From assembly GCA_003952965.2 (NCBI GenBank), contig RXIC02000003.1, positions 1 to 64,000 of the forward strand: a stretch of 64,000 nt of DNA, read 5' to 3'. This document shows, in pieces, positions 14,137-25,581 of the stretch. Every line of letters begins with the position of its first letter. Positions within the stretch are counted from its first letter, which is position 1. Source of the stretch: Morella rubra (Eukaryota; Streptophyta; Magnoliopsida; Fagales; Myricaceae). The notes beneath the pieces were generated by a model that was not told where the DNA came from, made no database searches, and saw only the letters and a program-made list of their open reading frames with translations. The translations under genes and the position numbers were made by a program.

Positions 14137-14189
14137 AGTCAATGGAAAAGCAAAAATCTCAAGTGGGTTTCAGAAGACTGACTATAAAA
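14137..14189 (+). promoter_or_regulatory. WRKY gene core promoter: W-box and TATA box
   Basis: AGTCAA at 14137-14142 is the reverse complement of the W-box TTGACT. TATAAAA lies at 14183-14189. Transcription would start near 14215, which gives a leader of about 350 nt rich in CT repeats. An 11-codon upstream frame (ATG 14227, stop ends 14262) would fall inside it. W-boxes in WRKY promoters often mediate auto- or cross-regulation; that role here is inferred. Confidence 0.5.
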
Positions 14190-14263
14190 GAGGTGTCCCC
14201 TAGCCCTCTCTGAAGTCTCAACTCCAATGGCCCCTCCTAAAACGGCAAAACCTCCCTCCTAAT

Positions 14264-14282
14264 TCTCTCTCTCTCTCTCTCT
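14264..14282. repeat. (TC)n microsatellite in the WRKY 5' leader
   Basis: About nine TC units upstream of the WRKY start codon, within the predicted 5' UTR. Confidence 0.85.
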
Positions 14283-14563
14283 AGCTAGTTTTCTTTCTTA
14301 TATTTTAATTGGGTATTATTTCTTCCCTTTTATAAAATAAATAACAATTACCAAGTCAGTGCTCCATCATTTCCTCTCACTTCTCCAATTCAAAAGTCAG
14401 CTGTCCTCTCTTTCTCTCTCTCACTCTCTCTGTCTGTGTATTTCCTCAGTGCTAACATCACCCAGTTGTGGGGTGCGGTCATTGCAGAGAAGAAGAAGGA
14501 GAAGATATATTGTGTGGGAATTTCTAGGTGAGAGGCCTAGTGGACTATAGTGGTGATCAGTCA

Positions 14564-16058
14564 ATGGCTGAGGACTGGGATCTACATGCGGTGGTGCGGA
14601 GTTGCAAATCCGCAGCCACCAAGAAGGGTATGACCATTTCTACCACCACCACCAACACCAGTACCGCTTCAGAAGAAGACCCTTTGGCTTGCCTGGCCTC
14701 TCTAACTTTCGAGGAGGAGAATGACCTATTTTCTTTTCCCCATCTTGTAGAGCCGAGAAACAATGCTTTCCAAGAATTGCAGGAACTTTGCAAGTCCTTT
14801 TTCCCCACTACCACGGGCAGTCATGGCGTCGATCCCGATTCCGCCATTTCAGATTTACAGAGACGACGCCATCCAGTACGGCCTTCTAGTACAAGTACTC
14901 CAGTCAAGTCTCATTTCAAACCCGGTTCCTCTTCGTCTTCTGGTTTTGGAGGAGTCCAAAACCAACAGCAACGGGGACACGCGCAGCAACAACCACAACT
15001 ACAACAAAATCAACCCTATCAACCACGACAACAAGTCCATCGACAGGAGTTCCAAAGACCTCAAGCCAATACTGCCATGTCTTTGCCGACCATGCAAACC
15101 CAGGCGCCAAGATCGAGAAAAAGGTAATATTTTTGCTCATGTACAAACAAACCTAACACGGTAAAATTAAAATCTTTATGATGATGTTTTTGGAGGCTAA
15201 AATGGTCCCTTTGCTTCAATTCACAGGAAGAGCCAACAGAAGAGAACGGTGTGCCATGTAACCGCAGAGAATCTATCATCGGATATGTGGGCATGGCGTA
15301 AATACGGACAAAAGCCAATCAAAGGTTCTCCATATCCAAGGTTTAGTTCATATGGACACTTTTGTCGCTGACCTCTTCTGAAAGATTTTTCTTTTTCGGA
15401 GTCAATTTCGATCTAATAGTCGGATTTCTGAAAACACAGAAACTACTACCGGTGCAGCAGTTCAAAAGGGTGTGCAGCAAGAAAACAAGTTGAGCGAAGC
15501 AACATCGATCCCAACATCTTCATCGTCACCTACACCGGCGAGCACACCCACCCTCGTCCCACCCACCGAAACTCACTCGCGGGCAGTACCCGCAACAAAT
15601 GCTCCACTTCCCATAAGTCCACAGACAAAGATAATTCCGGGTCACCGGCCACAGCTAATGCTACTTCATGCTCGTCTCCTCAGTCAGGAACAAGCCTCTC
15701 CCCGACGACACCGCTCGCAGTTCAAACAGATGAAGGTGCGATTATTACCAACAACAACGGCAACGAAGAAGAGAACAAGATCATGATTGGTGGGAACGAC
15801 AAAGAGACCGAGGAAATCGCGGATGATGTGGACGATGATGACAATGAATATGAGGGTGATCACGCTGATATTCTGATTCCAAACATGACCATGACTGAAG
15901 ACATCTTCATGGGGCTGCAAGAGCTTGGCTATAGTAGTCCTGGTGGGGACTCCGGGGACAATTTCTCGGATGGTGGTAGGACGAATTCGGGCTCTTCTTG
16001 GGTTCCGTGTGGCTCCGCCGCTGCTGCAACTGCGGGAGCCGCCATGGGTGGCAGCTGA
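14564..16058 (+). CDS. WRKY transcription factor, group IIe (WRKY22/WRKY27 type)
   Basis: Three exons: 14564-15123, 15227-15340, 15440-16058, giving 430 aa. The start fits the conserved opening '[14 protein letters not shown]' of the WRKY22/27 branch. A basic cluster at about residues 182-193 is a likely nuclear localisation signal. The DNA-binding heptad WRKYGQK lies at residues 210-216. The zinc ligands are C230, C236, H260 and H262, the C-X5-C-X23-H-X-H pattern of group II. The second intron splits the codon for the Arg of 'YPR', the standard position of the WRKY-domain intron. The N-terminal half has Gln/Pro/Ser-rich stretches. The C-terminal part has an acidic run ('[13 protein letters not shown]') suited to transactivation. 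WRKY22, 27 and 29 act in immune signalling downstream of MAP kinases in Arabidopsis; the same role here is inferred. It could be the WRKY22 or the WRKY27 orthologue, so no symbol is given. Confidence 0.95.
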
Positions 16059-18291
16059 GACTTGGGATCTTTTGTTTGTTTTTGGGGATTTGGGCAAACT
16101 TTATTGTATAGTTTCCTTCTTTTATCTTCTGCCCGACAACTAGCCATAACATGCCTCAAAAAGAACAGGAAACAACTAGGCATACATAACATAGAAAAAA
16201 GATGGAAAGAACCTCTTTCCACCCAAAGGTTTCTGTTTGGTTTAAACTAAAAAAATAAGCGATTGTTTCAAATTTGGTGTTCATATTTTGTATATAAATA
16301 CCTCACACGGTCATTCGATCTGTGCGTATAGTTTTACTTCAACAAAAAGGTCCGTTTTTGTGATCATGCAAGCTCCGGATAACTGTTTGAGTTTTCACCT
16401 TGCTACAGCTGTCTTCAGCTGAATGCTGGACCCTTGCTCAATGTATAACAATGGCAATTATATATAACACTAACAATAATAAATAAGTGAATAAATAAAT
16501 AAATAAAAGGAGGTGGCCGCGGTGGCCAGGAGTACTGTTAAGTTCAAATGAAAGAAATTATGTCGAAGTGAGAGCTCTGTAGGGTAAAGAAAAGGACAGT
16601 TGAATCATCAGCCTCATGAGCATATATAGTGGGTTTTCTGGTAATTTGCCAATATATAAATGAATCAAAATAATAGAAAAATACATATTAGAAAGTAAAC
16701 TAGTACTTTCTTTTGCAAGCAGCCCCATAAAAATCATCAAGTGGCAATTATCTGGAAACCTATGAGTTGGCAACCCAAATTCGATTGAAACTTTTTTCAG
16801 CCTAATTCATGCATGTCTTTAATAGCTAAGGGAATTTGAATTCATATTCAATCATATGTGTATATATGGAAACCAAAATGAGTCCATTTGCATTCGAATT
16901 TGTAAATTATTATGGTTTAATATGGGTTCTATTGCATAGTCTTCATTTTACTTTAGAAAAAAATAAATTATTCATTTAATGATATATATATAATTTAAAA
17001 GACATGTAAAAAATGATTAAATAATTATTTATATGATTTTGATGGATATATAAGTAACATTGCCAATTATATGTACAAAAATAGACAAGATAACTATGAT
17101 GTCAATTATTAGTGCCTCGTTTAACCCTTTTAAGGAATCCTATGTAGGTGATGTTTCTTAGATGAGTCTTCATGAGCAGTTCACGGGTCTGATTGGACGT
17201 GGCAAAACGGTCCATGTATAATAAATAGCATATAATTATATGTAATAAGACTATTCTGCTAAGAGAATTAGCGGGTTAAAATTAAATTAATAATTAATTA
17301 ATCAAGTGGGTGTCTGACAGTTGTCCCGAACTTGAACGATCAGATGGCCCTTAGACTGTGAGATCAGGCCCCGGTTAATCTGTTGCCTTCATCACAGGAA
17401 CAACACAAAGATCCTCTTTTTGTCTGCTTACAAATATAGTGGGATTCTTTGCTACTTCCGAGTGGCTTCATAGGTCAACTATCTCTTATTATTTTATTCT
17501 TCGCTATTAGAGTTAGTCAAATATATTTTATTAATTCAATTATTTTTATTTGGTCAACTATATGTTATTTAAAGCAAACAAAAAAAAAACAAGTACTGCA
17601 CTTTCCCAATACAAATATCTTATATTATAAATTGTTGGCAGTTTTTAAATTAGGCATCCAGCAGCATGCATCATCATTCATGAGATATTTCCAGGGACAG
17701 ATCACTAGCTAGGCCTAGTGATGCAAGTTGTGTAGCCAATCTTATCTTTTGTTTTATTTTATTTTATTTTTTGGGTAAGTTAGGCCTATCTTATCTAAGC
17801 TAGCCACTTTTTTAATTTATTTTAGAGAAATGGGACAAAGGGTGACCCTGTCCTTGAAGTAGCCCTAAAAGGTCATTTTGTCCTGTAAGTGAAAAGAAGT
17901 ACTGAGTCAAACTGGAAGGGGTCATGCAACTCGTTTTTTGTATAGAAATTGTTAGTTGTGTAATCTATGTGGTTGATAAAGATTTGGGATCTAAATTTTA
18001 ATTTGTATGAAAACGAAATTTGAAGTATTTCAACAATCAAAGGCCTGCAAATTAACCATATTTTATGTGACAGATTGGATAAGAAGGGAAGGAAGAATAT
18101 TCAGGAGACATTAATTAGTACTATATGAAGTATTAATTTATCATTCACGTCCTAAACTAACAACTAGAAACCAATTGTGTTTAGGCATAAATTAGTAACA
18201 TTTGAACGTGTTAGTTGGTCGTACTAATCTTAGAAGAGATTGCTTCGGAAACAAAATAGAATATATAATGTCAGCTAAAGAATGATTGGAG

Positions 18292-18323
<32 letters not shown>

Positions 18324-19455
18324 TCCTTTACATCATGTTATCCTGCAAAATTGAGGATATTTAATTTATATTTGTGATATGAGGCAAAACCCATGTTTAT
18401 TTTCTAAAATAGTCATTTACCCTAATGATAGATGTTTGTGGAAGAGTTCTAACTGCTGGATCGAATGACTGGACCTGCACAATATTTAGCCTTTGGTCAA
18501 CGGTATGGACTATATTGTGTCTGTTTTTCGTTGGGCAAATAGAATCAACTGCGTTTTTGAGCGAAAGGTGTATGCAGTGCATAGTGGGCCAAGACTTACA
18601 GGACTATGGAACCCATTCTCCTCCGTTGGGTGGGCTCCAATATTTCTCTAACGTTAGAGCTGAGGCCCAAATGAGGAGCCACTATTAGATGACTGAGATT
18701 CTCTATCTTTTAGGCCCAAAAGGAGGTATCTTTTCAATTTTAATGGGCCAAATCGAAGAGGTCTTTTTTCGCTCTCTATTGGATCTGTGGTGAATGGACT
18801 CTTAAAACCCCATACGTTGATCAGATTTTGTACCCAAGTCTGGCAACGTATAGAGATTTGAGACCCTTTGAAGCCTTTGATTACTTGTTAGTTGTGCAGA
18901 AAATCCCCACAAATTGGTGGAAAAACCAACTTGTGAAAATGCCTGATCAAAGGACTTGACGGAACTCCGAAGAAAGTCTCAAAAGCAGAGTTTTCCCAAG
19001 TCGAAAAAGACTCGGACTCGATCATCAGACCCCATTGCCAGATTAATTGAAATAAACGTTGAAAATTCTAATCTGATAACCAATCCTGTCCCCAAGTACT
19101 TCTGATATCTAAGAAATCAACGAAATGTTGCACGCTTGAATCAATTTCCGAGCACCACTGAAATACAGTGCCACGATTTCAAAAGCTACAATGCCGAGAT
19201 ATTTAACAAAGTTTCATTCCCTCATATGCAAGAACGCAAGACAGGAATAACTGATGCTCTTGTACTTCAGTTCAAGCGAAGATTATTAAGATACAATCCT
19301 TTGTCCTGTAAATGAAACCCTACTCCATCTAGAAAATAGTCCCACTGTATGACAACAAAATTAGGAAGATATGGTAAAAAAGACAGATTCATCTCTGGAA
19401 TCCAAAGTTCGCTGTAGCACATGCAACATTTCTTCGCCGAAGCACATGCAGCATT
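16059..19455. other. Intergenic region, no gene recognised
   Basis: This holds the 3' flank of the WRKY gene, including an (AATA)n run near 16482-16508, then AT-rich DNA. A (TG)12 microsatellite lies at 18299-18322. Bases 18570-18730 carry several GGGCC/GGCCCA motifs, but no recognisable gene starts from them. The remainder before 19456 is the 3' flank of the NDUFA5 gene. Confidence 0.55.
18299..18322. repeat. (TG)12 microsatellite
   Basis: Twelve uninterrupted TG units after a short 'gatatata' stretch. Confidence 0.9.
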
Positions 19456-21395
19456 TTATGCTTTTGACTGCGAGTCAATGGAGGTGACTGGAGCCTCATC
19501 GTTCTTTTGGTCTGTGGAAACAGCCTCCAGCGTGTTGTAGAACTCCTCCGGTAGAGGACCAGGTCGGTGCAGCGGGACATGCTTAGGGACTGGAGCCTCA
19601 TTCTCAATGACCTCACATTCATAATCGTCAGGAACTCCCCATGGATCCCATTCTGTTTATCAAAACAATGCACAAAACACAAAACAAATCATTAGTAACA
19701 AAACTCAATTGATTAGCCAGCACTAATGCAAGTCGGAGAAAATAGGCTCCAACATTTAAGGATATAGATTTACTGGATCTTGTCATGGTAGCCTGCACAA
19801 AAGATCACAATAAATTGGCTGTACAATAGGAAACTTGATGTGCAATGGCAAAATAACCTTAGATGGTATAATTCGAATGCACCCAAAAGTTAGGTGATAA
19901 TGACCCAGGCAACAACAAAGTATTTGACTGCATGAACAGATTATGCCATTGTAATTGACCACGCAGGTAGCATGGATTTTGGGATCCTAAAACAAAAGGG
20001 AGTTTAAGGCTTTCAGGGTCAATATGGCTTAATCCGTCTCTTCCAATTAACAATTAACCATTTCCATTGCTCGAACTTTGAACACTTATCCTTCTTGTCC
20101 ATCTAACTTTAAGATAATATACCAAGGTGGTAACTCTTTTCTAACCAATGATTTAGTGAAGCCGTTATACAAGGTCAGGTAGGTTACAAAATTCTTCTGG
20201 TGCCAAGATTGACAAAACCTAAATGTACATAATCTTACAATCTTATGATGCTCAACTTGAGGACAGAAGACAAAAATCTCTTCCTATTGCTTCAAATCCA
20301 GATGAAACATTTAACAATCTCCAAATCTATCATGGTAAACCATACAGAGGGAAAACTCACTTTACAGCACATCTTCAACCCTTGAGATAACTTAAACAAA
20401 TGAAATAATCTCCAACAAGTTTGCACACTTCTTATAAATTCAACTTTTTCCCCTGAATTAACTTGTTATGCCAAAATTAACTGAGTAAGAAAAACAACAG
20501 AAATTTAAGGGCGATCAAATTCTTTTTGAACGTAACACGACCATTGTGCTCACTCAATACACTCTTCATCGATGTAGTAAACAAAAGCACTAAAAGATAT
20601 AAAACGCCAAACGTTTCTTTTCCCTCATTCTATCAGCCAGTAAACCGATCACGAACATAAACCCAGGATAGATTTCTACAGCTTGATGCATTTCCAGCAT
20701 GACTTCAGCTATGAAACCCCGATTGTCCACATTGCAGAACAAAAAACGTCATACGGCCACCCCCTCCCCCAAAAAAAATCTCGATTTTCTTTTCTTTGGT
20801 TTCCCCCATTTTCTCACACTCAATCAAGGGACAAAAGTGAAAACAACCTTCATCCTCATGAACCCATCAACTTCGCACTGTCTCTGAGTTGAATTTGATC
20901 CGCCCTCAAGTTACAAACATTAAGCAAATAAAAGAAACACCAACACATCCTAAACAAACATTAAGCAAATAAAAGAAAAAGAATGCCGAACTCAAATTCT
21001 CATCCCTTTCATATCGTTTCAACCATTTTCTCATAAAATAGGCATCTTTAATATTTTCAATAAAGAGAATGTGTATACAGACCGATCATTTTGTCGATGA
21101 GAGTGAGCTCGTCACGGGCCTCCTCAATGAGCTCCTCGACCTGGCCGCATCCGAGCTTCTTCTCGATGGCCTCCCAGTCCTCCTCTTCCTGGCACACCTT
21201 GAGCCTGTGCCTCGTGAAGCTCTCCACGGCCTTCCGGTACCCCTCGTCCTCCGGCACTGCCTGGATCTCCTTCAGCGTCTTCGAGTAGAGCTCGATCAGG
21301 ACCTCTCGGGCGTTCGGCACCACTTCCAGCCCCACGATTCCCGTCGTCTGTTTCACCTTCGCCAACAATGGCCGACCGATCGCCCGCAGGAACAT
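19456..21395 (-). CDS. Mitochondrial complex I subunit NDUFA5/B13 (ETC_C1_NDUFA5 family)
   Basis: Two exons on the minus strand: 21395-21083 and 19652-19456, joined by a 1430-nt intron, giving 169 aa. That equals the length I remember for the Arabidopsis protein At5g52840. The start is the conserved 'MFLRAIGRPLLAKVKQTTGI'. The body carries 'VPNAREVLIELYSKTLKEI' and 'GCGQVEELIEEARDELTLI', and exon 2 begins with 'EWDPWGVPDDYE'. The spliced codon GAA forms exactly at the junction. The tail 'HRPGPLPEEFYNTLE' is also typical. The protein is a small accessory subunit of the peripheral (matrix) arm of NADH:ubiquinone oxidoreductase, with no cofactor and no catalytic residues. The intron contains a small direct repeat of 'aacattaagcaaataaaaga' near 20919 and 20957. 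No promoter element was assigned. Confidence 0.95.
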
Positions 21396-22969
21396 CTTTC
21401 GCTATTATCTGTACTTCGTTCTGTGTTTATGTTAGGAGCTGTTGAAAGAGTTGGGTTTCAGAGAAATGGTCGAGTGGGGGAGTGTGGAGGTGCTTGGGGT
21501 CCTGTTCTGTTCGATTTTTACGAGTAAGTACGGTACTGGCTCTGCGGTGTCTCCACGTCCGCTTTTCAGATGGTCTGGTGCACTACTGGACCGAAACACC
21601 CAATTCTTTTTAGGCCCTGGACTGAAAAGCTATAAATAGACGGATTTTGTGTGCTCTATTGAGTAGTTTCTATAATTAATACCCCGCCCTAGACTATTAG
21701 TAAGGAGGTCGCTCTTTATCAGCTGGACATATCAAAGTTCGAGTTATATAGGCATATAGTTAATGTTTCTACCATTAGGTAAGTTTTAAATTTACTGTGT
21801 ACAAGGCTAAGATATACCCTACAGGACCCGCAAGTTTATTCAAGCAAGGTAACTCTCCTAGTAGTTTAAACTTCTGCTTGTTCTTTTTTTTTTTCAGTTT
21901 ATATATATATATAAAGAGTAGAAGGGGGCAACCAATGTAACCAATTCTCTTTGAGCGTGACTATAAGAATTCTCACTCGCTGCAGAGTGTTCGGATTGAG
22001 ATATAGTTACTTCCGTCAAAAAAGAAAGATCGTCACCACAACTCCATTAGCATGTAAGTGATAATGGAGACGAGAGGGTTCGATCCAAAGATCTCCCAAC
22101 ACCTTAGTTTTTATAATTAACTCCAACATCTACTTACCCAAAACAAAAAAATCCTATATCATATGATCATAATTGAAAGTTTAATCCCGAAAGTTTTCAT
22201 TAGTTACCAGAACACACGTCTCCATTTATCTGTTTGAATGCCTTATTTTTTTTCGTTAAAATTAACAGTTCGTTTGTTTTCAAAATTTTAGTTTAAATTT
22301 TATTTTTATCAAACACGCCAAAATTTACTTTTATTTTTATTACATATTCACCCATTTCAATACCACTTTTTTTTAACACCAACGTATAATTTTACTAAAA
22401 TTTTAAAGCCGCTGTAAAATTTTCGGTTTACCATATTGATTCTATTCATTACTTACCGCTTTCGAAAAAGTGGAACAATAAATCCACAAAAACAGTGATA
22501 TATAGGTCCTCGATCGGCATGATATTATAATGAGTGAGATACCCAAAGAAGAAATCTCTGGCGTTACGTACCGCAAAATATTAGGTTGGAGGGTTTGGAT
22601 CTTGTTTGCATTCTTAAGAGTTCAGAGACACTTGGGACTTAGGTCAATGGAATTTTACCAAAAGAAGTTGCTAAATGGAGACATACAGTTGGGATCAGGT
22701 CTATCGAAATTGTCAGAAGAGTAACATCCAAACGATATATTTACTTGTAGTATACCTGCCATTACTCTGAAAGATCCACACCGATACAATGATACAAAAG
22801 CTTTCAGATGTACACGTGATGCCGAGAAATGAGCTTAATGGGATGAAAAAACCAGATCATCTGAGACTTGAAATGGACCAACAAAATTCTAGGCATTAGG
22901 TAAAAATGAATATCGATGCCATCGGGCGTAGAACAACGACGATCCAACGGCAGTCTCTACAACACTTGT
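21396..22969. other. Intergenic region between NDUFA5 and RPA43-like genes
   Basis: This stretch carries the NDUFA5 promoter side (about 21396-21660, GC-richer), the second copy of a dispersed repeat (21916-22046), a T/A-tract block (22266-22420) and the 3' flank of the RPA43-like gene. No gene is recognised. Confidence 0.55.
21916..22046. repeat. Dispersed repeat, copy B
   Basis: The diverged partner of 10024-10160 in the same orientation, with colinear short matches as listed there. A 'gggttcgatcc' segment lies just downstream at about 22077. Confidence 0.55.
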
Positions 22970-25581
22970 TTAAAGTTTACATTTCTTTGATTTCTTGATT
23001 TGATGGCCATTGTGTGATGAATATGCTTCAATGCTTACAGTCTCCAGTTCTTGGATTACTGATTCTCCTTCGCTCTCTCTTCCCTTCTTCCTACTCCCAC
23101 CAAAAGTTGTACAAGTATAGGGCCATGCACACAAGAACCTTTAAAAGACTGAATTCTAAACAAAACTTTATTTCAGGTGCTAAATGAAAAGTCCAGCATA
23201 AAACCTGTCACGTAGGGAAACATCTTCCATATTTTTAGCCAACCAGCAAATGCTTCCTGTGTTTGGTGGAACTAGAGACCCAGAAATGTGCAGTATTTCC
23301 TCATCGAAACTGCAAAGATGGTATCAGTGAAGAAGGTCCTGAATGAGTATGGGATTAAAAATCGCATAATTTGTTCTCTTAACCCGTTTCACAATTGACT
23401 GATATGAAAAAAAGGGAAACAAACAAACACGATCTATAGAGAATACCTACAAGGTTAGAAACGTCTATACTGAACCAAAAATGATAGACATGAATATTGA
23501 TGTTTGGGTTAAGATATAGAACCCAGTTATGAGCAACTATACCAATGAGTCTTACCAGTCTACCATCACCACATCACAACCTTATGTTTTGAATTGTTGA
23601 AAAACTATAATGAAATTCCAAGTGTATTCACCTCCATGATGTCAAGGAATATAAAAAAAAGATCAAAATCATCTCGTGAATCCTTCTGAAATACTGACCC
23701 TTGCATTCTTTATGAGTTGGGCGCAGGAGTGAAGGTGGAGACGTTTTAGTTGGTAAATTGTATACAATATATAAACCCATTCAAACATAAGCACATATAC
23801 ATTTTATGCAAGATGCAGTAAAATAACACATGTAAAAAGTGTCACCTCTTGACTAAAAAGCGTATCATTGTTCCAACCTTTATCACATGGTGCTTGTGAG
23901 ATCTGCTAGCATAAAGTTCCTTGCTGTGTTTCTAGTAAAAGATTAGCATATGATGTAACAGAATCAATATGTCAACCCTCATTGAAGTAAGGTAACAACA
24001 TAACATACAAGAAATGGTGTGAACATTGACTGTGATGGTGAAGACTCGCTTACCATTTTATATTTCAATTCTTCTCGAATGTCTTCATCTGTAATGACAG
24101 CAGATGAAAAACCAAGAACAATGACATGAATGGATGTTTCCGTCAGTCTCACTACCTTCCCTTCTGAAAGTGACCATACGAAGGAAAAATCATGTCAGCA
24201 GAAAAGTGTGCAGAGAACATGCTGCTCATAGCCATCAAATCTCAAAGCGAACACTCCCATGAATAATGAGAAGGGGCACAGTAAAGTACCTAAAAGCATT
24301 TTTGGCTTTGGAGCAAAAAGCAATAACTTTGCTTTTAGTCTCACACTAAAATAAGGATGAAGTCCCGGAAGAATTTTTGCAACTTTATCTTGAATTTGGA
24401 CGTCATAAGCTAACACTACGCCACCAAAAGCTTCATTGAACCTGTAATCAACAGAAAAATGCCCGCAAAAGTACATCAGCAGAAGTAGATCCACACCATC
24501 TTGACGATTTCTAGCAATTCAATTTCACACCAGACACAAATTATGGTACATCTTATGCGGAAAGCTTTCAGAACAGGAGTCTAACAAATCAACATCATGA
24601 TCACTAGTGAACGGTCAATGATTAACAAAATGGGAGGCTTTTCTGTAAATCCCAAAGAGCTTTGATTTCATAAATTTGGTAGGTAAGTACTGAAACAAAA
24701 AACGTGACTACTGAATGCACAAAGTATAAAACTACCAAATTAGCAGGCAGGTGGAGGATGGAATGCATTAGACATTCCGGCACGCACACTCGCACGCGCA
24801 CACAAAAAAAAATATTTATATAACTTAACAAATTTTCAGACAAAAGGTTTTCCTGTGCGCCCAAAAAAAAAAAGAAGAAGAAGTTCTCAGCCAAGGGGTG
24901 CAAAGAAAGAGCATCAGTATGTGTACTTGTCAACAAATGTACTTACCTGAAGTTCAGAGATCAAGTGTAAGCCATCATGTGCACCAACTTTGCACCCAAA
25001 AAAAAAAAAGAAAGAATATGAAGACGATAGGGCAAATATCACTATTGATAGGTCATTCGGGTAAAAGCAAATGTTTGCATCATTATTAACTCCCAATTAC
25101 CAATGCCTATTACGGTTTGACAAGCATTGTTTAAGTGTCTAATTAAGGCCTACAAAAACAACAAAGTGTAAGAGCAAGACCAACAGCAAAGCTATTGGTA
25201 TTCAAAGCAAAACCATATTAAACAAAAGATGTATTTACCATAATATCGAAAGTTCCCCCCTATCATTTTCCCCAGGTTTTCTCATCAGCCAAAAGAGAAT
25301 CATAACATTGCCCCATTAAACAATCTACTGAAGATAATAAGCTTAGTTATACATATTCCAATAACATGCAGTCCAATACCTCATAACAACAGCAACAGAT
25401 AAGAACAAATACCAAGGCCTTGAACAATAAAAAACTAACAGCATAAGTACAAAGAGAGTAAGAAAGAATACTTAAAAAGCAGAGAGCTAAGCTCGCGAAG
25501 GACAGCTTGGGGAACCTTGGTATTCTTTGATGGTTGCACATAGACTGCCAAATCGGCATCTGAGACCTTCAATCCCTCCAT
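22970..25581 (-). CDS. RNA polymerase I subunit RPA43-like (Rpb7/RPA43 family)
   Basis: Six exons on the minus strand: 25581-25472, 24441-24290, 24163-24054, 23931-23846, 23309-23205, 23093-22970, giving 228 aa with all phases consistent. It starts with 'MEGLKVSDADLAVYVQPS'. The N-terminal Rpb7-like half contains 'KILPGLHPYFSVRLKAK' and 'LLLFAPKPKMLLEGKV'. The OB-fold part contains 'SIHVIVLGFSSAVI', 'VIKVGTMIRFLVKSF' and 'HISGSLVP'. It ends in a lysine-rich tail ('HQIKKSKKCKL'). This matches the plant RPA43-like protein of the At1g75670 type as I remember it. RPA43 forms the stalk of Pol I and contacts the initiation factor Rrn3/TIF-IA, so a nucleolar role in rRNA synthesis is expected. The acceptor of the last exon (ending 23094) has a weak pyrimidine tract, so the final 41 residues are less certain than the rest. 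Confidence 0.88.

Noticed and set aside
18421-18690. An 87-aa plus-strand frame near GGCCCA motifs
   Set aside because: No domain, no homologue recognised and no splice context; the motifs alone are not evidence of a gene.
21069-21527. A 152-aa plus-strand frame over the NDUFA5 first exon
   Set aside because: It is the antisense shadow of a GC-rich real exon.
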